A stretch of 64,000 bases of DNA from Ceratodon purpureus (GCA_014871385.1 CM026422.1:22499014-22563013), one strand, 5' to 3'; shown: positions 25,926 to 38,590, numbered from the stretch's first letter. The notes: generated from the sequence alone by a model not told the origin. Made by a program: numbers and translations.

Positions 25926-25929
25926 TTAA

Positions 25930-27640
25930 TGAAGTATATTTTGGCTTGAATTAACCTGAAAACTTTAAATTGTTTGAAAATTCCAGCAATAACTTGTATG
26001 CAATAAGTATAGTCATTGTTAGTTTGTACATTCAAGGGAAGAAGAGAAGAATTCTTGGCCTTGTATTTGAGGGTTTTGACTTCATTCACATTGTCAAGAT
26101 GCAAGGTTCAAACTCTCTCACTTCTTTATTTTAAATCCAAAAGCTCTTTAACCCAAGTCGCCCGTGACCATTTCTCACCAAAAACACATTTTAAAAACAA
26201 AAGTGAACAAACCAAAAATAAAATTGCTTTTGCATCTCTAACCGTAGGATTTGACTTTAATCTTCTAATCCATGCAGTCAAATTTATTGAAATTTTTTGT
26301 ACATGATTTTTCAAAAGTCTTTGAGTTTGAAGTAAAAAACATTGTTTTTTTTATCCTTTCAAAACATGATCAGCTGACTTTGACTTCTTTTTGAGTAAAT
26401 GTTTTGCACTATACATGTCGGAGGTTTTGTACTAAAATAATATACATGATGTTAGCTACTTGTGCATCAAATTTTAGATTTAACAAAAAGGCGTAGCATT
26501 GTCAAAAACATTATATAAGGAACACATGTTCATGTTATTGTTCATATTCATTCTATTTTTTTGATAAACCAGTTTTTGTTAGAATAAAAATCCATGTGGT
26601 CAAAACAAAGGTACATATCTATTATTGAAGTAAAAAAGAAGAAAATCTCTATCTTTTATGTGATTAAAAAAAAGTTTTTTTTCATGCTTGACCGAAAAAA
26701 ATGATAAAACTTTGGCTCCTTATAGAATGAAAATCTTCTACAATATAAGATTTTTTATTTTTTTATTTTTTATTTTTTATAATTTCAAACCAATCATGTT
26801 AGTTACTTGTACTAAATATCCCAAAGGTAGTTGAAGGGTGTATTAAAATTTTGGAATTGCCCGAGAAGTAGGAAAACGGCTTCGGGCACCATAAATATTT
26901 TTTCAATGTCTAGTGCAAAACAAAATTATACTTCTGCAAAGCTCTTGCAATTCCTTACGTCTACAAAGAGTTTTAGAAACTAACATCCAAATTTCAAAAT
27001 TGACATCGTAGGAACCTGCGCGAAATTTCAAAAAGCCCATTCTAAGACTTTGGTTCTTTAGGGGTTAAATATTAGCAATTTAGTGCAAAGAAACTTTGGC
27101 TTGCAACTTGGATGAAGCGGTAAACAGTAAGATTTTGGAGTGAATTTTTTTGTTAAGATCTAAATTTGGGCAACTTAATTATTTTTATTTTAAACATATA
27201 TTTTGATTTTCTTTATTGTAATATATTCTTAGACAAATTCCTAATCAAACTACCAACTTATCCAAGTCATTGTATGTATGCGTTTTACTAAGGCAAGTCC
27301 TCAAAGTTTTTCCTTTCGTCCCTCCGTTTGAAGGTTATTCAAGCCAAAATTAATTTTATCCTTGAAAATCCTTCTTACACATTGGCCAAAATTGCCAAAG
27401 CTTACTCCTTTCAACGATACCTTGATTTTTGACATTTTTAAGAAATTTAGGCTCATCTCTTTAGGCAACGCAATCACCACATTAACATCAACATTTATCC
27501 AATAACGCCATATTCATTATATTGGCCAATCTTGGTTACATTGACCCCTCAAATAGTGTGATTTCAGTTAATTTTCTCTCTCTTTATTTGATTCATGTGG
27601 CGGCCAATATAAACGAGATTGGCCGATTTAATGAATAAGG
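25930..27640. other. AT-rich repeat-derived stretch
   Basis: No supported gene. A further TTTAGGGGTTAA end occurs at 27057-27068 and a possible degenerate partner (TTTAACCCAAG) near 26148, so an old element of the TTAA family may span about 26.15-27.06 kb. Confidence 0.35.
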
Positions 27641-29053
27641 CATCCAATGCTTCTACTCTTCTTGAATTTCTCCTTCCTTCTATTTCTTTATAATCTTCAT
27701 CGTCACCTTCTTCGTCACCTTCTTCGTCACCTTCTTTACTTCCTTAGACGTCATCATCCTCGTCATCTTCAAGGCTCTCAAGAACTCCGACAACGTATTA
27801 AGATACGTCTCACTTTGCGACTTTCCAATTGTACCGCCACACTCATAACTTCATAAATTAATGGTTTAAACTCATAACTTCTTACGCCGAGCTGACGTGA
27901 GTACGAACACATTCGACAGCGTCATTGGCCCGGATAAACAGACGTACAAGCCGCCAGTGCAGAGAAGCTCTCGAGGAAGGAGATCGATACTTTTACTGTA
28001 TCAGGGTAGCCAGGCCGCTTGGTTTAATATAATGATTCCTCTGATTCCGGCATTCTACACGTCAAAGTAGATCACAGAGCTGTAAGTCATGATCCAGCCA
28101 CCAGCCGGATCTTATATAAATTACGTACTTACAGTCAGCTATGGGCCTCATTCCAAGAGAATTTTGGGCCTGGATATTGCGTACCAGTGTGTAGTACTAA
28201 CAACGCGGCGTCTCTCGTCTCATCAGGTCAATCATATAATCTAGATTGCAGGACTCTAAGGTGAAGTTGTTATCATGGAGACTGTCATGGAGAGCAGTAG
28301 TCGGAGAAGTCAAGGCGGTTTACGATCGATCAATTATTCTCCGCGAAGTACCAGCGTTCTCCAGGCAAGAATTTCACCCTCATCGCACTGTCTTAGTTTT
28401 TGTCTTGTTTTGGCACCCTGGTCCCTGAATCTGTGTTCAGGTTAGTGACCATTCTCATTCAAAGTCTATCAGCGAGTTCGGATCTTGTCATGAGGGTCAT
28501 TCATTCGAAACGTGTGACCAGCCGGGACACCTGCGCTCCGAAGGACCTCCCTGTCTGCACCCGATGTTTCACGTTTCTGAGGGTGCTTAAATGGGACTCT
28601 CGGTCCCTCGGAGCGCCTTCGGGTGCACTATCGACCAACTACATCAAACATAAACTAATCTTCTTAGTGATTTAAACTAACGATTTAGTACCTCAAGCCA
28701 GTTACCCTGTGAAAGGTCAGGTGCAGGGTGCAGGGTGCAGAAAGAGGTTCACGAAGGCGCATTCTACCGTATGTGGGACTTGCTGAAGGCGCATACATTT
28801 AAAACAACATTATAATTTAGACTTTATTAATTTGTAAGTGTAGTATAAGAATCTTAAGTGTGTTTCTCGATGTTGTAAGAATCTTTCTAGATTACTTGCC
28901 ATGCAGATGCCTTCTTTATTGCAGCAGACATGACATGCATTCACGGTGATATGACACTGTTGCATGGATTTTATTATGCAGCTAAGAAGGGATTTTCATT
29001 AACTTTTAATGACACAGAACGCATGATTGCATTCTAATAGATATTACTTGCCA
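27641..29053. promoter_or_regulatory. Upstream region of the membrane-protein gene
   Basis: Contains a short TTCGTCACC repeat (about 27700-27740), a TATA-like CTTATATAAA at 28111-28120 and a GTGCAGG triplet repeat (about 28720-28740). The TATA is 930 bp from the ATG, so if it is used the transcript would have a long or spliced 5' leader. No coding frame convincing by codon content. Confidence 0.35.
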
Positions 29054-30388
29054 ATGAATCTACAGGGTATGCTTATGTTCGTCATATTCACAACCCACTT
29101 TCATTGGGCTGTGTCGAAACGTAACGAGAGTCTAACCGTTCCTGCGCCCACACAGGGTCCATGGAATAAGACCTTGTACAAGATAGAACACCAATGTCTG
29201 GATTTTCGTTCGGCAAGGATTCCATCCTATTTTTACTATTGGCCTGAAGATGATTTTGACTACTGTTGCAGTACAATTGGTTCATTCGACAAGCCTAGAT
29301 TTTCGTATGGAGGTCTGAGCTTCACATACGGCTTGCACGGGCCTCAATTAGCTTATGCGACCTATTATGACCTTGGACCGATTGATCAGTGCTTGCCGTA
29401 TTGGAAATTCGGTTGCTTACTTCCAAGACTTTACGAATCTGTCTTATTTATCGTCGCATGCGAATACAAGGACCTGGAGCATCTCTACCAGCGGAGGTTC
29501 TGGATTGGGACTGTGTTAAATTATGGTCTTCTTCAATCTGCACTCCCACTCATCCTATCCTTGGAGATTCTTGTTATGCCTTTTGCGGTCCTCTACTGGA
29601 TCAAATGGGGACGATCTGGCTACAAATTAAAGCAGGTCTTTGCCATCATTACTGTCAAAGATTGGTTCAGGGCAACTCGCAAGACCCTGCTCATAGATTG
29701 GATACACCTTTCTCTTCTGGCAATAATTGGTAACGGCCTCCTTGAAGCTATGGGACACGAGAATCCGCAAACGGCTGCAGTCGAATCGTTTTACCAATAC
29801 TCACTTCTATACATAGCTCTTACATTTCTCGTCTGGATATCTTCGTTTCTACAGCAGCTATCCTACTGGGTGTCTGAGATCGAAGATCACTGTGAATATG
29901 ACGTATTGCCAACTCATGAAGCTTCAAGGTCCGGCTGCCCAACTTATGCGACGAAACAAGATAGTCATCTGTCTCGCCAAACTTCTGATGAGGCAACGAA
30001 GTTGAAGGAGAAAATCGGGTTGGATGCTGACTGGAAACTGCAACCCATAGGTGCTCAAGCAGGGATTCTGTTCTGTCTCTGGGCATATTTAACGAATGTT
30101 GGAAGCGATGGATCGGGGCTGTTTGGATTAGTGGTGGCAGCGGCAGGTCCGTGGAGTGGCTTGTACGCTTTGAGAGTCATAGGCACATGCATCTACTTCC
30201 TCGTCAAGCTGAGGTTGAGCATTGCTGAGAAGCGCTGTCGACATCGACAGCGAATTCGAGGCCTCTGGCGCAGGGTGATCCATTTGGAAAAGTGGCGAGG
30301 GGCAAGAGGCGATGGCTATGAGGCTGAACTCACCAATAGTGCGCAGCCGGATAAGCTACTCCTGCACGAAGGGAAAGACAGGGTTTAA
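29054..30388 (+). CDS. Unrecognised multi-pass membrane protein, intronless, 444 aa
   Basis: I place the start at the ATG at 29054 because the open frame upstream begins with a TTG and the protein then opens with a signal-peptide-like stretch (MNLQGMLMFVIFTTHFHWAV). TAA at 30386-30388. An N-terminal region of about 120 residues, rich in Cys, Tyr and Phe (YCCSTIG, YWKFGCLLP, ACEYKDL), probably lies outside the cytosol. It is followed by about five or six hydrophobic segments (WIGTVLNYGLLQSALPLILS, IHLSLLAIIGNGLLEA, SLLYIALTFLVWISS, GILFCLWAYLTNVG, GLFGLVVAAAG, VIGTCIYFLVKL). A charged loop separates the third and fourth, and a basic tail ends the protein. I know no family with this layout. It converges with thioesterase A, 720 bp away. 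Confidence 0.75.
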   Translation: MNLQGMLMFVIFTTHFHWAVSKRNESLTVPAPTQGPWNKTLYKIEHQCLDFRSARIPSYFYYWPEDDFDYCCSTIGSFDKPRFSYGGLSFTYGLHGPQLAYATYYDLGPIDQCLPYWKFGCLLPRLYESVLFIVACEYKDLEHLYQRRFWIGTVLNYGLLQSALPLILSLEILVMPFAVLYWIKWGRSGYKLKQVFAIITVKDWFRATRKTLLIDWIHLSLLAIIGNGLLEAMGHENPQTAAVESFYQYSLLYIALTFLVWISSFLQQLSYWVSEIEDHCEYDVLPTHEASRSGCPTYATKQDSHLSRQTSDEATKLKEKIGLDADWKLQPIGAQAGILFCLWAYLTNVGSDGSGLFGLVVAAAGPWSGLYALRVIGTCIYFLVKLRLSIAEKRCRHRQRIRGLWRRVIHLEKWRGARGDGYEAELTNSAQPDKLLLHEGKDRV

Positions 30389-31108
30389 TAGTGAACTATC
30401 GGATGTTTAGCAATGCAGGATTAGATAGGAAATCCGTTCACAGGTTTTCTCGAAACTGAGCATGATTGTAATTTTTGTGCTGTGGATTTGAATCTGTAGT
30501 TTTATATTTTAGGATTATAACATATACCACGATTTGTTTAGTTTGATATTACTTTATTTTGATACAGGTAGTGGCTTTTAGATTAGCATGAAAATCAAGA
30601 GTTTGTGACTTGTGGTAGTGCAGGAGATAACTGGCAGTTATGTTCTTTCCATTTTTTATGTTTTGAAAAAATGAGGCATTCTCCTCGATAACAGTTATGG
30701 TGTGCAATCCCCATGTAAGTAGTGCACTATCGAACAAAATACAAGAAAAGAATCTCTAATTCTTCCAGAAAAAATCTCTCACAATACTTCGAGCAGTATC
30801 AAAGCAATTTTTTTGTACTTGTCCCAGATTCTGACATTCATTTCGGCCCTGCGTGCTAGGTTTGACACCTTGCTACAGTATACCTTTTCCCTCACGAACA
30901 CCTTCATAACCGGAAGGCAGCAGCCAACATAGACCGAGTTCATGGAAGTGACGAAACAACTCGAAGGTATTGAAACAAAATCCATAGAACGAGCAAAATT
31001 GTAGCACCGTTTGGACTTAACTGGATGACAAAATATTGAACGTTCATTTAATCTACTTTCGAATAATAAGTAAAATTTACACAACCAATGCAGGCAGCAT
31101 ATTTAATC
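30389..31108. other. Convergent intergenic region
   Basis: Holds the 3' UTRs of the membrane-protein gene (plus) and thioesterase A (minus). Only short shadow ORFs are present. Confidence 0.6.
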
Positions 31109-34100
31109 TCAGAGCTTGGACTTGGGTGTCGATCGATCTGACTTTTGGATTTTCCGCATCAACCCTTCTTGAGAAGCTGACATGACAAGCTGCACCGTAT
31201 TTGAACACAACGAAATTCAGTACTATTAGGTGCTTGCTGGATCCAAATCATATTAATAGCTACAAAACCTCACAACTCTGAAAAACAGCAGCAAGGAAGA
31301 GCATGAAAATAAATAGCCACAATTCATACCTCTCCATTTTGATTAAAAAAATGCCCATATACTAATCCTCGACCATTGCTTGCCCGAGGACTCGTTTGCT
31401 GCAACACCATTTCAATTTCATCAAAACACAGCGTGCTTTCTCATTTTGGACAATCAAATGATCTCTACTACCTCATGCACTAGCATCGAAGTTTTTGACA
31501 TAAATAGGTACTCAGAAATGCATCACGATAAAATCTTCGAAAACCATTCTCATGCGAGGCTCCTTTCCAGAATACATTTTACTCTATGAACACATTTCTT
31601 TTCACCTCTTGCAGCAGTAATCAAGTGTAAATAAACTAATGTCCCAACCATTCAAGAAACTTCAAGGAAAGACTGGAAACATACCACAAACAGCAGCCAC
31701 TCATCAGCTCTAAAAGGCTTGTGAAACCACATGCTGCAACAGACAATGACCACTTAAAGTCATTCTCACGATATTGAATCTTAGGGCAAACCAAATTCCA
31801 AACATCTTCATGCATGTGCCATCTATCTGCGTGTCTGTCTCTTGGATAATACTTACTACTCTAGTTCAAGTTCAAAGTACCTCCAGTTCAAATTTCAAAA
31901 TCCTAAGGCACAATGACACTAGCTCAAAGAATGCGTCCTTTAGAATTAACTGATTATAACTCGAATATGCAGAAAATCATCAGTACATCAAATGATAGTC
32001 AAGCAGCATTAACCTTTAATCATCCCACATCGTGAATCAGAGCAAGAATGATCTCGAACATATATATACTAATCCACATAAACTGAAGATTGGAAGATTA
32101 TACCACCGAACTGGTTATAAAACATTAGAAAAAATGGTTTAATGAAGCAGGTAAGAAAAGACGTACGAGTGATCAAGACTAAGCAACTGAATTGGCACTT
32201 TCCGATGTGGCCGCGACGCTGTAGATACGAATGTCCAATCAGATGCATATACAGCTGCACACCTGAAGTTGGAAGATCAATGAGAAACTAAATTGCACTA
32301 AACTTCAAGAATAACTAAATTGCACAAGAGATGGGTGCTTATTCAGAGCCGCTAGGTCAAATCTTAGAATGCGTTTTCAGCAACATATAACTTCTGCAAG
32401 AATATCATTTCATGGAGCACACAACACGCTGTTAATTGAACCACGGCGTCCATAGTTTTTTAAGGTATACCGGTGAAGAGCAGGCTCGTCAGTTAATTTG
32501 CCCTTGGATTTCATCCACACGCTCTGCCTGCACCAAAGTTGACAAACACGAAAAGTACTATCATGTCTCAGTATCACAGACAGTTAACCGCAAACAAACG
32601 CTTCAGCCCTCAATCCATACCCACAAGAAAATGAACCAAGAGTTGAAATACCATGGTGCCAATGATTCTCTCGATACTTCATCAATGGGGTCGACTTCCT
32701 TCACATCCATAGGAACAACTTTTGTAGACTTTCTACCCGCCAGTTTCTCCCTCTTCTTCCTGAAACAACATGTATCATATTCGATATTCAGTGACTCGTT
32801 TCAGTGGGCAGCATCATTTATCGTATTTGGCGATTCCTGGATATCTTTGACTAAGCAGAGGGTATAACACAAGCATTTTGGCATTACGCAACTTACAAAA
32901 GCTTATGGTCGTCGCAGGTATCACTATATTGCAAAGACACATAGGTGACCCCTAGGAGTTGCATAGAGTAACTGTTGATTTTAATCACTTATTATATTAG
33001 TGATCAGCACCAAGAAAAGATGCTTACAAAGGGATTCGAGGATCAGAGAAGTATCTCTTCCGTATCTCTTCTTGCGTTAGGAGCTGAACATCCAGAAAAA
33101 TATCAGCGATTTACGTGACAGGATTGAGCAGAAATATACTCACAAACACGCAACTATACTGAACAAGACGTAAAGGGTGCAACAGAAACGATCAACTAAT
33201 AATAGATGTACATACCTGGTCTGGCATTGGGACGTTCGGCATTGATTCTTGATGTTCAAAACCTTCACCAGCTCTCTGTCAGAAAACATACATAAGCAAT
33301 TAGTAATAAGACTTGCACGTACAACTTGCGGAATAACATCTGTACACTACATACCTGCAATGCTGATTAAACCCTAACACTTTGAAATAGTTTGAACTTG
33401 CTCGATAATAGCTCTAGAATTGAGGTCATAATTTCCATGGACTATTACGTATTTCTAGAATGAAGCTGATATACCTACCTGAAACGAGGCGTACATTGTA
33501 AAAATCACTTTGCCCTTTTGTATTGCAGAAACCTGCCTTGTTGCAAAAGTGTGGCCATTCCGCGTCCTGTCTACCTTGTAGATAATTGGAACTGCATTCA
33601 CAACACAAAATTGATGTACAGCTAACTGTTATGCATCAGCCACTGCTGAATTTGAAAACCGCAACGTAACTTCAGAAATTCTCAGCGTCATAAAGTAAAC
33701 ATGAAGCTGCAACAGGAGACAATACATGCAGCCCATGTATACAGAAAATCGTCTAGGAAGCTTCACTTAATCACGAACATCTACTTTTCAATTAAGATTC
33801 CTCTGAGCATAATTATGATGTAATCCTAGCACTTTATATATGTGCAGATGAATGAACTGCAGGTAATTGAACCATACTTCTATCATCTCCAGTTAGAAGG
33901 AAGTACGCATGGAGGCTGTGAACCAGTAGAGCAGGATCCACGGATTTGCTTGCAGCTGCTAAAGCCTGCAACACGCACTATATAATGAGCTCTCACATTA
34001 CCAAATGTATAACAATATCTACATAATTTTCATGTAGAATAAATTCCAAACATGCCCTTCAATTAATGGTAACTTTTACGAACATGATGTTTATTCACAT

Positions 34101-36245
34101 TAAGGATGAATGACTTACTTGACCTAATAGCTGCCCACCATAGACATTTCCATTAAAAGAGGGATACTCCTCCATCGTAAATCCCCTATATAGATCAACC
34201 TGCATTCATCAAGAACAACACGGAAACTTAGAAGCATTCAAGTTCCTGCGTTCACAATCGTCTGCTACGATTCACACATCTCAACGGCCGATCGACGCAG
34301 CCCTGTTATCAGGATCTACGTGATATTCAGGCTACGTTATCTACGTGATATACTTGTTTCTTACCTCTAAAGCCTCCAGTTGCAGGATGCGCTCAAGTAG
34401 AGCAACTTCACCGTCTTCTGGGCGCTTTGCCCATATAGAGACACTAGATAGCAGATCCGCATTTTCGTTGCGAAGCACAAAGCAGGTCACCTGCAGTGAA
34501 TTACAGAGCTCCACGATTCAGAGATAAGGAAAATTAAATTGTTATGTCAACACTGAAAAAATCCTGATGAAAATTTACAGCGATAGATCTAGCTTCTGGT
34601 GTATAGGAGATCTCATGAATTTCTGCTAAGCCCCGAAACTAAGTCTGCTAACAAAACTGCAGAGAATTAGTAAATAAACGAAACCCTCCGTGACTAGATT
34701 TACGGCTACATACAAATCAATTTGTTCTTAGAACAAAAGAAACTAGTCATAAAACCTCAACTCTAGTGACCGTATTTCCCAATGTTGTCACCTTCAATAA
34801 ATTTTCACAGATAGGTATTAGACATGGTAACCAATAACAAGTCTAATATGTAAATCGGAGGAGAAGTATCTAACCTCAGTAACAGCCGTTATATCAGCCT
34901 TATTGAGAGTCTTAATTGGATCAGCATTAGCTGCCAACCATGAAGTGAATCAGCGGTCTCCCACATAGAAAAATGGTACCAGCTACACAATCTGATCAAT
35001 CTGCTTTTCAAACTAACGGAGAATTTGTAAAAGAAAGTAGAAAACTCCTACACTCGTACAAAGTTCATCAAAAGCTAGAAATATCTTCAAAGTATGAACT
35101 GATGGATTCTTCCAATTATGCAGTCGGTTAATTTTCGAAGGAAAATTGGAAACTCACCATATCCAAAATAATCCCCTGATTGCAAAGTTCCCATAATATG
35201 ACTTACTTCGTCTCCGGATGATGGAAGTGAGACTTCTGCCTGTCATACAAACAATCACGGAATGAATTCTCCTCACAAAAGACAAACCAAACTATGTATG
35301 CACGGAGCAACCCACCAAAAAAAGCCTTCACGTTATTCATTATTCACATTCAAAATACTTCTCCTCTCGCAACACACCGGCAGTTGTATCCGGAGAAATG
35401 CCTTTCAGAAACCTCATATGATAGAAACTCACATACTGAACACTTGATCAAGAACAATTCAGCTTACCTTTCCTTTCCAAAGGAAGTACAATCCATCTTC
35501 AGGAGTACCTTCTCGCAAAAGCACCTCCCCCTTCTCTGAAGACAGAAAGAACCAGTCAATAATATGTATATAAAATACACTAACCAACTCAGATGGGAAA
35601 CAGTCAAGTCCACATTCTCACCATACTGAAGTGGCTCCACCACGTCTGCGATCTTCTGAAGTGACGTCCCAGGTAGCTGCTGCAGTAATGGAATTGAGCC
35701 CAGAAAATCCGTCACTGCACCAAAATAACGTCAAAACAGCTGCTTACTCATTGCACAAACTAAACCTAATCCCAACCAAACCACTCTCGAGAAGTAGATT
35801 AAAAACTTGGGACAAAATGCACTTAGTAACAGCAAAAATTCACCAACATGGAGCCACTTCACCTCTCTGCAACCCAAAATGAGTTCATAAATTCAAATCC
35901 TAATCTACTAAATTCTATACTACAGCCATAAACAGAATTGGCTCAACACTTATTGATCACCATTTGAACTAATTCAAAGACTGCGTTGTCAAAAAGTCTG
36001 CACTGTAAGAAGAAGAATAAGCTATTTTCCGAAACCGAACCAGCTCAGAAACCATAAAATCAAAACTTGCACTAGATATCCAGAGGGCACTAAATTCGAA
36101 ACACAGATGAACCACTCCTTCCGAAAGAGCTCCTGAAAAGCAAAGACAGAGAGAAGAGGAATCGCAAGCAAAGGTGCGCAATACCTTCCCCGGGAGGAAC
36201 ATCTATCCGCAAACCCGTCCGTCGTTCCACCCGCGGCTCCGCCAT
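31109..36245 (-). CDS. Peroxisomal acyl-CoA thioesterase (TesB/ACH type) with N-terminal cNMP-like domain, gene A
   Basis: Seventeen exons: 36245-36185, 35714-35622, 35535-35468, 35239-35158, 34930-34875, 34490-34365, 34199-34119, 33965-33878, 33591-33479, 33275-33216, 33083-33028, 32759-32652, 32527-32471, 32262-32167, 31733-31685, 31398-31330 and 31189-31109; 1344 nt, 447 aa, phases all consistent. Residues about 20-140 form a cyclic-nucleotide-binding-like fold ([36 protein letters not shown]) lacking the usual FGE...R phosphate cassette. Two hotdog repeats follow ([16 protein letters not shown], then [19 protein letters not shown]). By analogy with E. coli TesB, the Asp of LDHSMW, the polar TSPRAS loop and the Gln of SQEGLM form the active site. 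It ends in SKL, a peroxisomal PTS1. It hydrolyses acyl-CoA to free acid and CoA. An in-frame ATG at 36326 could extend the N-terminus, but paralogue B supports the start used. Confidence 0.9.
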
Positions 36246-36936
36246 CGAGTACTTAATCTTGCTAGGAAACCTATACACCGACATGGCCTCCATAATTCGA
36301 TTAGAATTCCACTCCAAACCAAACAAAGCCTCCCAAACCTCTCCCTCCCATCCCCAAACCCTAGCAACCCCAACCCACTACACTCCCACCTCGATCTCTC
36401 ACGCCTCAACTCCCCGGAACGACCAACAACACCACGACCTCCACCTCGCATCCCACCCTACCCGCAATACCACCAAACTCACAACACAGTTTCGTGCCCA
36501 CTTACGTCGCCGGAACTCCACCGAACTCGATCAAAACTCGCTAGAAACTCGCTCCGGAAGCCATTTCCCATCAGATTTTCACGTGAATGGAATAGTAAAA
36601 GCCTGCCTAACTTCAGTTGCGTTCAGACCCCATCCCAGCTGAGTAACAGTCTCGTGCCATACTCATCCGGATCGATCTGATCACGAGATCGCTAGAATTC
36701 AAGATCAAGAAGCTAGACAAATCTAGAACCTGATCCATGCAGTTGATTCAACAGGTTCGGGTTTTCGTGCTCGATCGGAGACTTACCGGATGGGAATTGC
36801 GTTGATATTGGAGTAGTATGGCTGGCGTCATCGGAGAGTGACCGAGTCAATCTAGCTGAATGTGTGCATCGAAGTTGAGTTCCAGTGCGTGCTCTGACGG
36901 TGGTGGTATCCATGTCATGTGTAAGAAAGGTTAAGT
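36246..36936 (-). promoter_or_regulatory. Upstream region of thioesterase A with telo-box-like motif
   Basis: The 200 bp before the ATG are strongly purine-rich on the coding strand, as in many plant 5' leaders, and contain CTAGGGTTT (36356-36364, minus strand), a telo-box-like element about 115 bp upstream. An ORF at 36913-36713 (minus) begins MDTTTVRAR and has a GTAAGT donor, so it could be a non-conserved upstream exon or leader; I do not call it coding. Confidence 0.4.
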
Positions 36937-37045
36937 TTGTGATGAGCTAATGATAAGTTATGATAAGTTTATGATAGGTTATGATAAGCTCATGATGGGT
37001 TATGATAAGTTGATGCTAAGTTGATGCTAAGTTAATGATAAGTTG
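36937..37045. repeat. Degenerate ATGATAAGTT minisatellite
   Basis: About ten imperfect copies of TGATAAGTTA-like units of 10-13 bp, for example GTTATGATAAGTTTATGATA. Lies 0.7 kb upstream of thioesterase A. Confidence 0.75.
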
Positions 37046-37174
37046 ATTTGTTCAGGATTAATGTTGTTTTCTTTAACAGGTGTTATTTTCTTATCATGTG
37101 ATTAAAGTTATTTTCTTAATATGTGGTTTACATTATTTTTATAATAGGTGTTTGATGTTATTTTCTTAACAGGT

Positions 37175-37226
37175 GTTGAACGATGGTGTAGAACGATGGT
37201 GTAGAACGATGGTGTTGAACGATTGT
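37175..37226. repeat. 13-bp tandem repeat, four units
   Basis: Units GTTGAACGATGGT, GTAGAACGATGGT, GTAGAACGATGGT and GTTGAACGATTGT follow directly. The ~100 bp before it also repeat GTTATTTTCTTA several times. Confidence 0.9.
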
Positions 37227-37416
37227 TGAAGGAATGGCGGATTGGGCAGCATGGTTGGAATGTGGGGTGATCCAGAACGGCGGCTGGGGAGAGAGTGAGT
37301 ACAGTGAGTTGGGTTCCGGGATTTGGGACGGTGAAGTGCAGTTGTGGAGCCCAACATGGACTGTGTTGTGTGGGCTTCAAAGACCATCACGGTAACCGAC
37401 CCAATGAACCATGATA

Positions 37417-37792
37417 TTAACCCTTAAATGTCATTTTAGGTCTGGGGGGCAGCCCGGAAAGAATCTAAAAAACATCGAATTTTTTATTATTTTTTTTTTT
37501 TCAAAAACTGCTCTGCAGTGCACTCCTAGCAAGCACTGTAGCAGTGTATCACTGCGGCACTGTTGAACTTCAGCTGCCCCAACCTCAAAACTTGTTTAAT
37601 TTGATAACTTTGATTGCTTACCAACGATTCCACAATCTCTCAAATGAGGCAAAAATTTGGAATCTACATTGCTTTTTCAATGACTTTCCAACGCAACAAG
37701 TCTCGCTTGATTTGGTTGAGAAATGAAACTTCTGTCTCCAATTATTCCTTTAAACCTAGCCCCTCGAGTTGGGTCTAACGTTTAAGGGTTAA
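37417..37792. mobile_element. Small TTAA-flanked inverted-repeat element (MITE-like)
   Basis: TTAACCCTTAAATGTCA at the left (from 37417) and its inverted counterpart ACGTTTAAGGGTTAA at the right (to 37792) share a perfect 12-bp terminus including TTAA. The interior of about 368 bp has no coding frame. Confidence 0.6.
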
Positions 37793-38322
37793 GTTCTTTT
37801 GTATATTTATATATTTGTTTTGTTTGGAGATGACTGTAAGTTTCAGGTTTAATGTGAATCTTTGATGGTTTGTTGCAAGTCAAAAATTCAAAAAAAATTC
37901 AAAAAAAAATTTTAAAAAAATCATGTGATTAAAGTGTTTGATTGTTCCATTCAAGATTATACTCAAAGTTGACATCATAAGAATCTTTTCAAAATATCTA
38001 ATATTCTTTAAGTAGACAATGGTCATCCTGGTTTTAGCCAAAATTTGTATTGACATCAGTTCAAAAGTGGACTATTGTATTGTCCCCGCATTGCTACACA
38101 AAGATCATTTAAGTAACTTATCTTTTAGAATGTCATGTTTGCCTTTTACAAGTCTAATGGAGAAGCAAGAAGATTATGTACTTACAAAGCATGGCTACAA
38201 GACATATAGTATTATGATAATTGACAGCCATTTAGAAAAAAATATTGTATATTGAAATTATACTAGAATACATGAATTTAAGAAAATATGGAAAATAATA
38301 TATACTACATGTATCTTTCAAA

Positions 38323-38590
38323 ACTTTATATTAATCCTTTAGTAATTTCTTATGTCATATTTTGATTATTCAATCATTGCCCACATTCTAATAATCCAAC
38401 ATCAAATTTTTTTACTAAGTTGGCCTACTTTAGAAAAGTGTGCCACCATATTCAAAACATTTGACATTTTAGGTTAACAAAAAGTGGTAGATCTCTAAAA
38501 TGGTACTCATTCAATCTCCAAAAATATATAATTATGTTGTTTAATTTGCTAACTTTGTGCTTAAATGAAATTCACAAAAATATAATCATA
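38323..38590 (+). repeat. Direct repeat copy 1 (~265 bp)
   Basis: Starts ACTTTATATTAATCCTTTAG and is about 85-90% identical by eye to 39050-39314, in the same orientation. The 37793-38322 gap before it is AT-rich, with a short ORF (38019-38255) that I do not support. Confidence 0.85.

Larger units (their letters stand above)
18329..25929. mobile_element. 7.6-kb composite element with long inverted repeats, TTAA at both ends
   Basis: The left end (from 18333, TCCCTACAATTCCTTG...) matches the reverse complement of the right end (down from 25925, CCCCTAAAGTCTTTGA...). About 100 bp at 18333-18435 pair with 25800-25925, and a further ~150 bp at 18706-18855 pair with 25640-25775; the left arm has ~270 bp not present in the right. 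TTAA sits outside both ends (18329-18332, 25926-25929). The interior contains a decayed Helitron gene. Either one large inverted-repeat element captured a Helitron, or a Helitron landed between two inverted copies of a smaller element. Confidence 0.6.

Noticed and set aside
36713..36913. Upstream exon for thioesterase A (MDTTTVRAR...)
   Set aside because: Its GTAAGT donor cannot be joined in frame to the conserved MAEP start, and paralogue B has no counterpart; a leader exon remains possible.
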